This document shows positions 17,793-26,252 of a stretch of DNA of 64,000 bases, in pieces (position 1 is the first letter of the stretch; every line of letters begins with the position of its first letter). The position numbers and the translations under genes were made by a program. The notes beneath the pieces are model-generated. The model was not told the DNA's origin. It saw only the letters and a program-made list of their open reading frames with translations, and ran no database searches. The stretch covers positions 272,332 through 336,331 of the forward strand of contig NZ_AZCX01000003.1 in assembly GCF_001433995.1 (NCBI RefSeq). Reading direction: 5' to 3'. Source of the stretch: Secundilactobacillus kimchicus JCM 15530 (lineage in GTDB: Bacteria > Bacillota > Bacilli > Lactobacillales > Lactobacillaceae).

Positions 17793-17892
17793 GATTGGGA
17801 GTAATTTCCCGGGAAATACGAAAGTGATGAGACAGCATGGGAAAATAAATATTTCGGATGAAGTCTCTCGGGCATTTGATCTAATAGGAGAT

Positions 17893-17935
17893 TAGCAAGT
17901 ATGATTTGCGTGACAAATGCGTTTGATACTTGCTA
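17893..17935. repeat. Nested inverted repeat upstream of XRE gene
   Basis: Perfect ten-base arms TAGCAAGTAT (17893-17902) and ATACTTGCTA (17926-17935), with a second inner repeat ATTTG/CAAAT. It lies about 45 bases before the regulator start codon and could be an operator or an RNA hairpin. Confidence 0.6.
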
Positions 17936-17980
17936 GTATTACCTGAGATCCCCATGTACAGTTTTTAGGAGGCGTGTGAG

Positions 17981-18730
17981 TTGAGTTTTAAAGATGATTT
18001 AAGGATGATGCGACACCAAGCCGGGTTAACACAGGAAGATTTAGCACAAAAGTTACATGTGACTCGCCAAACAGTATCAACTTGGGAGACAGGTAAAAAT
18101 AGGCCTAACCTGGAGACTTTACACACCTTAAGTCAACTTTTCAACGAGCCACTCGAAAAACTATTATTTGGGGAGGAAACAAAAGTGGACAAAGTAAACC
18201 GACACTCTGTGGCCAAAAAAATTGACCATGATGTTAACTTAAAGAAGCGCTATCGTTTTTGGACGATTAGCCTAGCAAGCCTACTGACATTAACCGTCGC
18301 GGGTATTGGTCTGTTATTGTTTGGATATTATCAAGGGATTGATACAATCGACCGGATTAATCCTTTTTTGTCCTATGAGGTGGGGTACACAAAGCTCCCT
18401 AGTAGCTCAGAAATTAGTCCGCGAAATAAAAAAACGGATGGCTACTGGACCGCTTGGTTTACTGATAGCCCGATGGGAAATGAGTGGACAAAGTTGACCC
18501 TAACCACGGGAGAAAACCCGGGCCTCAAAGACCCGTATGTCATGGCCTACCACAAAGGGAGTTTTGTTAAAGAGGCCAGAATTGTTCCCCGAACTTATCT
18601 GAGTAAAGCATATGTTAGTAATCTAAAAGGATTGGAGACGTTGTTAAAGACCAAGAATACGCCAGACTACAAACTGTTTCAGCATCAGATTCACGTTTCC
18701 GACACGATTCAAGATCTGTCGGAAGAGTGA
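17981..18730 (+). CDS. XRE-family regulator with a membrane helix and extracytoplasmic domain
   Basis: A 249-residue protein. An N-terminal Cro/C1-type helix-turn-helix (residues about 7-60) has the recognition region LTQEDLAQKLHVTRQTVSTWE. A linker is followed by one membrane helix (about 88-112) and a C-terminal domain of about 135 residues with no recognised family. The layout suggests a DNA-binding protein anchored in the membrane that senses something outside. The start is a TTG at 17981, chosen because AGGAGG ends 8 bases before it. It is preceded by a nested inverted repeat that may be its operator. Confidence 0.78.
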   Translation: MSFKDDLRMMRHQAGLTQEDLAQKLHVTRQTVSTWETGKNRPNLETLHTLSQLFNEPLEKLLFGEETKVDKVNRHSVAKKIDHDVNLKKRYRFWTISLASLLTLTVAGIGLLLFGYYQGIDTIDRINPFLSYEVGYTKLPSSSEISPRNKKTDGYWTAWFTDSPMGNEWTKLTLTTGENPGLKDPYVMAYHKGSFVKEARIVPRTYLSKAYVSNLKGLETLLKTKNTPDYKLFQHQIHVSDTIQDLSEE

Positions 18731-18790
18731 TCGACTGAGGAGATGGCGGTTGCCACGTTCTATTGTTTTAGATTTTAATTGGTAAATTAA

Positions 18791-18816
18791 AAAAACGCCC
18801 TGATGAGGGCGTTTTT
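18791..18816. terminator. Bidirectional terminator between XRE gene and hom
   Basis: Perfect 11-base arms (18791-18801 and 18806-18816) with a four-base loop, flanked by A and T tracts that serve both strands. Confidence 0.92.
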
Positions 18817-18847
18817 GAATACAGTCAGGTAGTAAAGGGGTCAGACT

Positions 18848-20128
18848 CTAATCCAATACCTTATAAGCGGCCAACAACGTCACATCGTCGGTTGCTGCGA
18901 GTTGGATCTTTAACTCGGCTAGCTGAGCCTTTGACATAGCGTGCGTAATGACCATCACCTTTGCCCGTTGTTCGGGACCGTCAGTTTGGACAATTTGTTT
19001 GAAACTAGCCCCAATGTTGGTCATAATCTGGGTGAGCTTGAGCATTTGGCCCGGGATGTCAGGCATCGACAGGGAAAGGTAGTAGGGGTAAAGAATGTCG
19101 GCTGGGTCCGCGTACTGGGTCTGAGTCTGATAGTTATTAAACCCGTTACCAGTCGTGCCTAGTGCGATATTTTTGGACTCCGATATAATGTCGCTCAACA
19201 CACTATTAGCGGTGGGTAGACCACCGGCACCTGGGCCGTAAAATAAAGTTTCTCCCACGGCCTGGCCCGTTACCATCACAGCATTATTTTCGTTATTAAT
19301 TGTTGCGAGCGGGTGGTCAGATGGGACCAAAACGGGGGCAACTTCAGCAAAGACACCGTCGTCAATGCGTTTAGCGACGCCGAGTAGCTTGACGGTGTAA
19401 CCTAATTCGGCGGCCTGGGTCACGTCATCGAGTTGAACGTTATCGATCCCAGTGACGGCCATTTTATCGAGGCTAAGTTGGGTGCCGAAGGCAAACTGAC
19501 TGAGAATGATCATCTTGTAGGCGGCGTCAATGCCGGCCACATCGTTGGTTGGGTCGGCCTCAGCGAAGCCCAGTTTCTGAGCCTGTTGCAGGGCTTCTTC
19601 GTAGGACCGCCCGTGTTGTTGCATCTGGGTCAAAATGTAGTTGGTGGTGCCGTTCACGATTCCTTTAACTTCTAAAATATGGTCGGCAGCAAAACTATTC
19701 ACGATGGTTCGCAAAATAGGAATGCCGCCCGCGACACTCGCTTCATACATGAGGTCAGTGTGGGTATCACGCGCGGTGGTGGCCAGTTCCTCGCCGGCGT
19801 TCGCAATGAGGTCTTTGTTAGCTGTGACGACGTGCTTGCCAGCTTGTAGTAGTTGGGTAATAATTTCTTTGGCCGGGTGAATGCCACCCATGACTTCCAC
19901 CACGATTTGAATCTCGGGGTCGTCCATAATGGCGTTTAAATCACTTGTGAGTTGAATCCCCGTTAAGTCGACGGTTCGCGGTTTATCGATGTTATGCACC
20001 ACAATCGTCTTGACGGTCAGGGATCGACCGGTAATATTGGCGATTTTATCCTGGTTGCTGGTCAACATTTGGAGCACGCCACTGCCGACGGTTCCGAGCC
20101 CGACTAATCCGATTTTAATATCTTCCAT
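18848..20128 (-). CDS. hom: Homoserine dehydrogenase
   Basis: A 426-residue enzyme that reduces aspartate semialdehyde to homoserine, the branch point to threonine and methionine. The N-terminal NAD(P) fold has VGLGTVGSGVL at residue 9. The catalytic domain shows TANKDLIA near 102 and VKGIVNGTTNYILTQM near 170, plus GFAEADPTNDVAGIDAAYK near 203. A C-terminal ACT domain (about 350-426) suggests feedback control. The ATG at 20128 follows GAGG by about 10 bases. No thrB or aspartokinase is beside it. A candidate structured leader lies upstream. Confidence 0.92.
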   Translation of the reverse strand: MEDIKIGLVGLGTVGSGVLQMLTSNQDKIANITGRSLTVKTIVVHNIDKPRTVDLTGIQLTSDLNAIMDDPEIQIVVEVMGGIHPAKEIITQLLQAGKHVVTANKDLIANAGEELATTARDTHTDLMYEASVAGGIPILRTIVNSFAADHILEVKGIVNGTTNYILTQMQQHGRSYEEALQQAQKLGFAEADPTNDVAGIDAAYKMIILSQFAFGTQLSLDKMAVTGIDNVQLDDVTQAAELGYTVKLLGVAKRIDDGVFAEVAPVLVPSDHPLATINNENNAVMVTGQAVGETLFYGPGAGGLPTANSVLSDIISESKNIALGTTGNGFNNYQTQTQYADPADILYPYYLSLSMPDIPGQMLKLTQIMTNIGASFKQIVQTDGPEQRAKVMVITHAMSKAQLAELKIQLAATDDVTLLAAYKVLD

Positions 20129-20252
20129 GATAGACTAACCTCTTTCGTTTCAAATAGCATTGAGCTAAGTATATCAGAAGAGATCAGTATGAGGAAACTA
20201 TTAGAAATAGAATCGAGAATAGTTTTTACAATCTTATATAGATAATTAGAAA

Positions 20253-20358
20253 TAAAATAAACCACCACAGAAATTAATCTGTGGTGGTTTGGAAGACTAC
20301 TTATGCCTTGGTTAGGGGCTTAAGCAGTTGTAGATTGGTTGTGTAGGTTATTTGGTAT
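20253..20358 (-). ncRNA. Candidate structured leader or small RNA upstream of hom
   Basis: On the minus strand a TATAGT (-10) at 20365-20370 is followed by a hairpin (CTGCTTA paired with TAAGTAG, 20296-20326) and then a perfect 12-base-pair stem (20259-20270 with 20279-20290) whose 3' side is followed by a T-rich tail. This could be an attenuator before hom or a free small RNA of about 105 nt. No leader peptide with a good SD was found and no riboswitch class was recognised. The rest of this 405-base gap is AT-rich and otherwise empty apart from the promoter of the next gene. Confidence 0.4.
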
Positions 20359-20501
20359 AGGGTTACTATAACGCATTTTAACAGGAAATTCACGTTAAAT
20401 TTGGAATTTCCAGGCGTAGATAATTTATATTTAATTTATATTATAAGTTAAATCAGAGAATCCGTTAATTGCCGAAAGCCATCTTAGCGGGGTGGGCGTG
20501 C

Positions 20502-20507
20502 TATAAT
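20502..20507 (+). promoter_or_regulatory. Extended -10 promoter of GNAT gene
   Basis: TGCTATAAT gives a consensus extended -10 element about 27 bases before the start codon; there is no clear -35. Confidence 0.55.
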
Positions 20508-20533
20508 CAGTTTAAAAACAAGGGGGAAGCACG

Positions 20534-20971
20534 ATGATCATCCGTGAGTTAACAGCGGCAGATAGGCCAGCGGTTGCCGACATTTATTTAGTAGACCGAC
20601 AACGTTTTTTCCCTTGGGTGGCACAGCCGGAATTAGCTGATTTTGAGCGCGATTCCAATCATGAACTAGTGCTCGTGGCTGAAATTGATGGTGAAATTGC
20701 CGGGTTTATTTCCTTTTACCGGTTGGAAAACTTTATTCATCTACTCTTTGTGAGTCCGAAACATCAACGTTGCGGCGTTGGTCATGCCCTGATTGAGGCC
20801 ATGCGTCAGCAAGCCACCGCACCTATGACGCTGAAGTGTGTGACGACAAATGAAAACGCCCTAATTTTTTACCGGCGTGAGGGCTTTGAGATTATTCGTG
20901 AAGACCGGTTCGCTGTCCCAAACAACTATACGTTGAAGGACACGCATGAGGAACGGTATTGGTATCGGTAG
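20534..20971 (+). CDS. GNAT family N-acetyltransferase
   Basis: A 145-residue acetyl-CoA-dependent acetyltransferase. Motif A is VSPKHQRCGVGHALIEAM (about residues 74-91), with NENALIFYRREGFEI as motif B near 115. The target substrate is unknown; the short N-terminal domain resembles YjaB-like members. AAGGGGGAA precedes the ATG. The gene ends one base before the stop of the convergent 96-codon gene, leaving no room for a terminator between them. Confidence 0.85.
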   Translation: MIIRELTAADRPAVADIYLVDRQRFFPWVAQPELADFERDSNHELVLVAEIDGEIAGFISFYRLENFIHLLFVSPKHQRCGVGHALIEAMRQQATAPMTLKCVTTNENALIFYRREGFEIIREDRFAVPNNYTLKDTHEERYWYR

Positions 20972-21262
20972 TTAATGATTTAGGTCTGCTAGTGGGGCCG
21001 ATACAAACTTTTTATTAAACATGACGCGGCCAAGCTGGTATTCATCCGTGTTGAACGTCATGCGTTGGCCGTCCTTATCCTCCAAGGTGAACGTCGTCGC
21101 TCGATTGTATTTGGCAAAATTCTTACGAACATACAGTGATCCGTACGCGGAACGGTTCGGTTCACGATCGGCGTGAACGTATAAAATATCGCGAAGAATC
21201 ATCGCCTCGGTTGAATCGGGATGGTTGATTGTCACTAAAATGCGGCGGTATCGTTTGACCAT
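20972..21262 (-). CDS. Conserved-looking hypothetical protein
   Basis: A 96-residue basic protein of unknown family. It begins MVKRYRRILVTINHPDSTEA, contains YVHADREPNRSAYGSLYVRK, and has alternating strands suggestive of a small beta-rich fold. No signal peptide or membrane segment. AAAGGAGG sits 5 bases before the ATG at 21262, which decides this start over an earlier in-frame ATG. It abuts the GNAT gene tail to tail. Confidence 0.65.
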   Translation of the reverse strand: MVKRYRRILVTINHPDSTEAMILRDILYVHADREPNRSAYGSLYVRKNFAKYNRATTFTLEDKDGQRMTFNTDEYQLGRVMFNKKFVSAPLADLNH

Positions 21263-21418
21263 AGCGGCCTCCTTTCTGGAAAACACTGATATTGTAGCAT
21301 AACGCAGGGTGGTTGGTTAGACTGCTTAGTTGTCACGCGAATAATGGTGTGATGGAAAAATAGCCAGCGAGCCTATTTTTGATTAGGCCGTCGCCAGCAA
21401 ATTTGATTTTATTTCACG

Positions 21419-21482
21419 AAAATGGCGTTTTGATAGAATAGAAATCTAAAAATCGATTTCTAATTCGTCAAAACGCCATTTT
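21419..21482. terminator. Long bidirectional terminator hairpin
   Basis: Perfect 15-base arms (21419-21433 and 21468-21482) enclose a second nested hairpin (GAAATC/GATTTC). A and T tracts flank both sides. Confidence 0.85.
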
Positions 21483-21500
21483 TGATGTTGCTATTTCTGA

Positions 21501-21773
21501 TTATTCTGCCAACTGTTTAGGAACGGCCCGTCCGCGGTGGTGATGATGGTGACCGCCTTCTTGTTGGAGCATTAGTTGCTTTGTGCGCTCCCGTTCAATT
21601 TGGAGTTGTTTTTTGAGGTTTCGGGTGCGGGCTCGGCTGGCAATCCATACCGCAACGGGGACGGTAGCCACAGCAACAGTAGCCGGAATTAGCCAGGGGT
21701 TGACCTCGACGATGGCAGTGCCATCTTGAACTAAGTCATCAAGTAAATTCAATGCAACTTTCTTCTTAGACAT
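21501..21773 (-). CDS. Small single-pass membrane protein with a histidine run
   Basis: A 90-residue protein with one membrane helix (about residues 28-46), then a basic coiled-coil-like stretch (RTRNLKKQLQIERERTKQL) and a tail containing Gly-Gly followed by five His. AAAGGAG precedes the ATG. No family recognised. The His run may bind divalent metal, but nothing nearby supports a metal role. It stands alone between a terminator and the convergently oriented upstream gene. Confidence 0.65.
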   Translation of the reverse strand: MSKKKVALNLLDDLVQDGTAIVEVNPWLIPATVAVATVPVAVWIASRARTRNLKKQLQIERERTKQLMLQQEGGHHHHHRGRAVPKQLAE

Positions 21774-21843
21774 TAAAAATCACGCTCCTTTTCTCCATGA
21801 TACCTTAAAAACGGTTAATTGACTGCGGATTAATCCTAAAATT

Positions 21844-22989
21844 TTAAAGCTTGAGCTGTTGCTCATCAGTGGAAAGTGGGAATCCTTTTTTGAAGGTTGT
21901 TCGCAGGAAATGCAAGAGTGGCGGGGTGACCTTTAATTCGTCTAAGTCAGCAAGAGAGAAGGTATACCGGATGGCCCTTTCGTCGCCAGCAATTACTTTT
22001 TGCACCCACTTTGGCTCACGAATAAGTTCGCGCCCCAACGCTGCAAATTGGACGCCGTCGCTCATGAGCTGTTCCACTTGCGACGGGGTGGCCAAGTGAC
22101 CGACTACCATGAGTGGCAAGTCGTCAGCGACAACGGCTTGGATTTTTTGGAAAATCGGCGTGGCCTCTGATCGGTCAACGATGGATCCCGCCCAGGCATC
22201 GGCAAGTGAGATGTGGAGGTAGTCAATTGGTTTATAGTTGAGGAGTTTGATTAATTCAAGGGTGTCTGCCAAGCGAATGCCGGGTTCTTCCCGTTCTTCA
22301 GGAGAAATCCGGTACCCAAGAATAAACGGCCGATCCGCCTTGGCAATGACATTGGCGCAAGCATCGACGACGGCGAGGGGGAAGGTCATGCGTTTTGACA
22401 GCGACCCGCCAAACCGGTCCGTGCGGCGATTGGAATGTGGGCTGAAGAACTGCTGCATGAGATACGTATTGGCACCGTGGAGTTCGACCCCATCAAAGCC
22501 GGCGTCAATCGCGAGTTGCGTTGCATTGGCGAAATCCTGAATGGTCTGTTCAACTTCAGCGGTTGTTAATGCCCTCGGCGTCTCGGCATTTGGCCGTAAC
22601 GGGGCTACCGCACTAGCCGAGACGGGTTGCTGGCCACGTAAAACCGCTGTTGAGGTCATTCGCCCAGCGCTGAAGACTTGTAAAATGGCCTTGGTGGGCC
22701 CGGCTTTGATCCCCTGAGCCAGCCGACTTAAGCCAGGTAGCATGGACCGGTCAGCAGCACTTAACTCACCTTCGTATCCTTTACCAAGGGGGTTCACGTA
22801 GGCGCAGCCCGTAATCAACATCCCCACGCCACCCGCGCGTAACCGGTAATAGTCAATTTCGTCGTTGGTGATGGTACCGTCTTCGAAGCTGGATTGCTCA
22901 GTCATGGGTGACATGGCGACCCGGTTAGCGATGGTGACGCCGTTGCGTAGCGTGTACGGTTCTAGAAATTGATAAGTCAAAGTGATCAT
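21844..22989 (-). CDS. NADH:flavin oxidoreductase, Old Yellow Enzyme family
   Basis: A 381-residue FMN-dependent TIM barrel that reduces activated alkenes or similar substrates with NAD(P)H. It shows ANRVAMSPMTEQSS near residue 22, GFDGVELHGANTYLMQQFFSP (about 165) with the substrate-binding His, NRRTDRFGGSLSKR, and GRELIREPKWV near the C-terminus. The barrel is complete. The physiological substrate is not predictable. AAGGG is only 2 bases before the ATG at 22989; a TTG nine bases downstream would have a better SD spacing, so the start is uncertain. Confidence 0.87.
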   Translation of the reverse strand: MITLTYQFLEPYTLRNGVTIANRVAMSPMTEQSSFEDGTITNDEIDYYRLRAGGVGMLITGCAYVNPLGKGYEGELSAADRSMLPGLSRLAQGIKAGPTKAILQVFSAGRMTSTAVLRGQQPVSASAVAPLRPNAETPRALTTAEVEQTIQDFANATQLAIDAGFDGVELHGANTYLMQQFFSPHSNRRTDRFGGSLSKRMTFPLAVVDACANVIAKADRPFILGYRISPEEREEPGIRLADTLELIKLLNYKPIDYLHISLADAWAGSIVDRSEATPIFQKIQAVVADDLPLMVVGHLATPSQVEQLMSDGVQFAALGRELIREPKWVQKVIAGDERAIRYTFSLADLDELKVTPPLLHFLRTTFKKGFPLSTDEQQLKL

Positions 22990-23057
22990 ATCCCTTCTAT
23001 GTTGTTTTCCTTAACTATAGTCGTCTTATTGGGGGATTTCAGGATTATCATAACAAA

Positions 23058-23083
23058 AACCCGTAAACCTCGGCTTACGGGTT
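23058..23083 (-). terminator. Intrinsic terminator of the secreted-protein gene
   Basis: Nine-base arms (23058-23066 and 23075-23083) with an eight-base loop; on the minus strand a TTTTTG tract follows. Confidence 0.82.
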
Positions 23084-23087
23084 GATG

Positions 23088-24431
23088 TCAATATTGATGC
23101 CAGAGACTTTCTGGTGAATAGAGTATTTTTAACGTGTTACTGTCAGCTGTGGCGGATCCTTGACTTACAGGATATGGCGGTAATATGTTTTTTGATTGGC
23201 CACCAATGCCGCGGCGGAAGTAAATCTTTATTGGCGTTTGGTCAGACAACAGCCCTGCGTAAAAGTTTTGTTGCCATTTACCATTGACATAGGTGAAATC
23301 TGTAAAACTGATCGGCATGTTAGTGTCAATGTAACGGTAATGGGTCGCTTTCTTTGTATCAACAGTTAACGTTGTTCTTGTTGGGTCTGTTAATCCATAG
23401 GCGATCCCAGAACGGTACTGAAATCGATTGGGAAATTTCAAAATGTTGGTGGTTTTAATGTAGGCCAGATTGAGCCCGTTTTGGACAACCGATAACGAGC
23501 CCTTTTTAAGGGTGTAGATTTTATCCGCTCGATTGTACGGGTAGCGTCGCATCAAGCTATAGCTTGGTAAAACGTAACTGACTGGGGTATAGATGATGTC
23601 GCCCGTTGGCCCGGGTTGAGTGGTTGAATCGTAACTTTTGCTGCTCTTAGCAGTGGCTGCATCGTAGAATGCCTGAAAGCTGCCGGCACTATACCACTCA
23701 TTTCCGGAAACATCGTAGCCAGTTCCGATATCGTCATAGTGGTTGTCCATATATTCAACAAAAGGAATCATTGTGAGGGATTTTGTGGAAGCGACTGGTC
23801 GCATCACGATTCTAAAGTTTTGCCAGCCCTTGTAAGAAGCGGTCAATGTTCCAGTTCCAGTGATGCCTTCTGCTTTGTTGGTCGCTTTAATAAAAGCTAC
23901 AACTTTATTGATTTGGGCGGTTGTTGGTTTCTTAGCAAATGACGCATATGAAGATATACCAGTCAGGTTTGGTTTCGCATAGGTATAATTTTCTGCCGAG
24001 TTTACTTTGTTCCAATCTTTTTTGGCGATACTGCTGTAAAGAACGTTAACGTCGCTATTTTGAACGTATGATGCAGTGGGATTTTTCCCACTAGTTAAGT
24101 AACCTCGCCAGACATAACCATTTGCGTGACCATTACTGATCTGATAGTATACGCCCTTTTTTTGACCGGATTGTAAAATAACCGTTTGGATTCGGCTCCA
24201 TGTTGTTCGTGGATAGTTTTTCATATTATGTAACCGCTTGGTATGTGAAAGATTCCATAGGTATACATTTGTACCACGATTCTTTTGATGAAAGTCAGGA
24301 AATGGGAATTCCTGTTTGACGCGTTTGACGACGCGATAAGAAGCCGATGCGTCTGGAACCTGGGTGATTCCGTAGGCGATTCCCAAGCCGATTAGTAGTG
24401 CAAGACTACCCTTTATAAGTTTTCTTTTCAT
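23088..24431 (-). CDS. Secreted protein with SH3-like N-terminal module
   Basis: A 447-residue exported protein. The signal peptide spans about residues 1-30 (KRK, hydrophobic core, then SASA). It is followed by a module with NVYLWNLSHTKRLHNMKNYP and GHANGYVWRGYLTSG, of the type seen repeatedly in extracellular proteins of lactobacilli and thought to bind the cell wall. The remaining 350 residues match nothing I recognise. The ATG at 24431 follows AAGGGGG and is immediately before the signal peptide; an upstream in-frame extension would bury that signal. It is divergent from the metallophosphoesterase gene. Confidence 0.72.
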   Translation of the reverse strand: MKRKLIKGSLALLIGLGIAYGITQVPDASASYRVVKRVKQEFPFPDFHQKNRGTNVYLWNLSHTKRLHNMKNYPRTTWSRIQTVILQSGQKKGVYYQISNGHANGYVWRGYLTSGKNPTASYVQNSDVNVLYSSIAKKDWNKVNSAENYTYAKPNLTGISSYASFAKKPTTAQINKVVAFIKATNKAEGITGTGTLTASYKGWQNFRIVMRPVASTKSLTMIPFVEYMDNHYDDIGTGYDVSGNEWYSAGSFQAFYDAATAKSSKSYDSTTQPGPTGDIIYTPVSYVLPSYSLMRRYPYNRADKIYTLKKGSLSVVQNGLNLAYIKTTNILKFPNRFQYRSGIAYGLTDPTRTTLTVDTKKATHYRYIDTNMPISFTDFTYVNGKWQQNFYAGLLSDQTPIKIYFRRGIGGQSKNILPPYPVSQGSATADSNTLKILYSPESLWHQY

Positions 24432-24548
24432 GATGAACCCCCTTAATGAACTTAGCTTAACATAAGTTATTAAGAGGGACAATTTGCAAAGGGGCTTCAA
24501 TTTGGTAAACGATACGTCCAATCCCTAGAATTTCGGTATAATAGCTAT

Positions 24549-26033
24549 ATGATATCTGAAAAAACAACACAAAAGCAACTATCATTGCTCCACCAAACCT
24601 GGCCCCTCCACGGGCAGATGACCGTTATTAAAAACGGGGTCTTTTCACGACCAGAGCCGACGTTTCGGGCCCCAGCTGAAAAAATTCACCGCGGATTGGT
24701 CTTTTCCTATCAGGGGAAGCTTTTTCGGGAAGGCTGGCTATGGGCGATTTCGGACGGCCGCTATATTCCGTATCAGCGGGTCCGAGGGCACCTACCACGA
24801 TCGGTTCGCAAACGCCGGGTCGGTGGGGTTAACTGGTACCGCGCTGGCCGCGTTCTTGATACGGCCGCCAAGCAACCACTCGCGGGCATTTGGCCCTACA
24901 GCTCTGAACGGCACGTGGCTGATCGTGGTCAGTCGATGACAGTGGAAGCGGTAAGGCCGCTTCTGCCCACCAAAGTTGAGCAACGCGAGCTTCAGCGCGT
25001 GAAACAAGCCATCGCCCGGGTTCAACAACCGGACAGCGTCGTGATTGCCCACCTGACGGACACCCATTTTAGTTCCTATGCTAGCCCGTCGACCGCTCGT
25101 AGTTTGCACTATCTCAAGACTGTTAGCTATTACGCCAAGGATACGGCGCTAGACTTGATCGTCCACAATGGGGACCTGACTGATGGGGTCGTGGATAAAC
25201 GCTATGAACTGACGGACATGAAACAGGCGGTGGCGGCTTTGCAACTGAGCCAGCGTCCGGTCCTAATCAGTCAGGGGAACCATGACGATAATTCGGGATA
25301 CGCTAGAGACGTTGACAGTCAGTTCTACGATCAGGTTATCACTAACCCGGAAGCTAACCAGATTAAAGGGGCCACTTTTGCGGGGCTGTTAGATAACCGA
25401 CTGGTGACAAATGCCAATCACGCGGTCTACGGTCGCTATAAAGTCCCAGATTCGCCGGTTAATGTGATTATCTTAGACGGTTTTGACCAACCGGATGACT
25501 TGCCAGGATACCGTTCCCGGTACGATTTCCGTCACGGTTGGACGCATTTTTCGCCAGCCCAACAAACCTGGCTACGAGAAACGTTAACGGCGTTACCTGA
25601 CGATGAGATGGCCTTAGTTTTTACCCACATTATGCCCCACGGACTGCCGTTCGACCGGCATGGGAACTACAACGAATTTGCGGCCACTAATCAGCGTGGT
25701 GGCGCGGATGAGGGGGACGCGATCCGGGCTATTTTGCGGCAGTATCAACAGCGTACGGGTAACCTCATCGCAGTAGTGGCCGGCCATACGCACATTGACG
25801 ACTACGCCTACCAAGACGGAATCAACTGGATTGTTAGTACGTGCGCCATCACAGACCGGGGGCTTGGTCGCTTGAAACGGCGATTTAACACCCGCTATGA
25901 ACAGGCGTGGGATGTTTTTTCAGTCAATCCAAGTACCCGGGAACTGTACCGAATTCGCTACGGGTACCATAACCGCAGGGGGTTCTTGGGCCGGGTGCAC
26001 TGGCGTGGATTTAAGGGGAAATTTACATTTTAA
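24549..26033 (+). CDS. Metallophosphoesterase with N-terminal SH3-like region
   Basis: A 494-residue protein. The calcineurin-like phosphoesterase domain (about 165-430) has all the metal motifs: LTDTHF, HNGDLTDG, SQGNHDD, FTHIMPHG and AGHTH. The first 130 residues (KLFREGWLWAISDGRYIPYQ) look like an SH3-type module, yet no signal peptide is present. The substrate (phosphodiester, nucleotide or lipid) is unknown. There is no SD: a consensus TATAAT at 24537-24542 ends only 6 bases before the ATG, so the message may be leaderless or the start may lie further in. A strong terminator follows. Confidence 0.82.
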   Translation: MISEKTTQKQLSLLHQTWPLHGQMTVIKNGVFSRPEPTFRAPAEKIHRGLVFSYQGKLFREGWLWAISDGRYIPYQRVRGHLPRSVRKRRVGGVNWYRAGRVLDTAAKQPLAGIWPYSSERHVADRGQSMTVEAVRPLLPTKVEQRELQRVKQAIARVQQPDSVVIAHLTDTHFSSYASPSTARSLHYLKTVSYYAKDTALDLIVHNGDLTDGVVDKRYELTDMKQAVAALQLSQRPVLISQGNHDDNSGYARDVDSQFYDQVITNPEANQIKGATFAGLLDNRLVTNANHAVYGRYKVPDSPVNVIILDGFDQPDDLPGYRSRYDFRHGWTHFSPAQQTWLRETLTALPDDEMALVFTHIMPHGLPFDRHGNYNEFAATNQRGGADEGDAIRAILRQYQQRTGNLIAVVAGHTHIDDYAYQDGINWIVSTCAITDRGLGRLKRRFNTRYEQAWDVFSVNPSTRELYRIRYGYHNRRGFLGRVHWRGFKGKFTF

Positions 26034-26037
26034 AGAC

Positions 26038-26079
26038 AAAAAAGTTCTGATCTGGCCGCGACCTGATTAGAACTTTTTT
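26038..26079 (+). terminator. Intrinsic terminator
   Basis: A long stem (26038-26052 with 26065-26079, one G-U) closed by A and T tracts. Confidence 0.82.
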
Positions 26080-26099
26080 GGTTTGGAAAGGGGTTGGAG

Positions 26100-26115
26100 T
26101 GTTTCACGTGAAACA
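26100..26115. promoter_or_regulatory. parS site (ParB/Spo0J binding), intergenic
   Basis: A perfect 16-base match to TGTTNCACGTGAAACA, 20 bases beyond the terminator and between two convergent genes. Confidence 0.92.
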
Positions 26116-26252
26116 AGATTAAGTTGGTTTTCCCAAGGTGTTAAATGAGTTAAATGTCACAAATAGACAGAATCCAACAATACGAAACGGCCACAAAGGT
26201 TAGCGAATAATGAGACCGGTGCTCCCTGCTGACGTTTTGCTGTCTGCATATT

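Noticed and set aside
17900..17936. An 11-codon leader peptide before the XRE gene
   Set aside because: It has an SD, but the frame is only the top of the inverted repeat and shows no codon bias suggesting attenuation.
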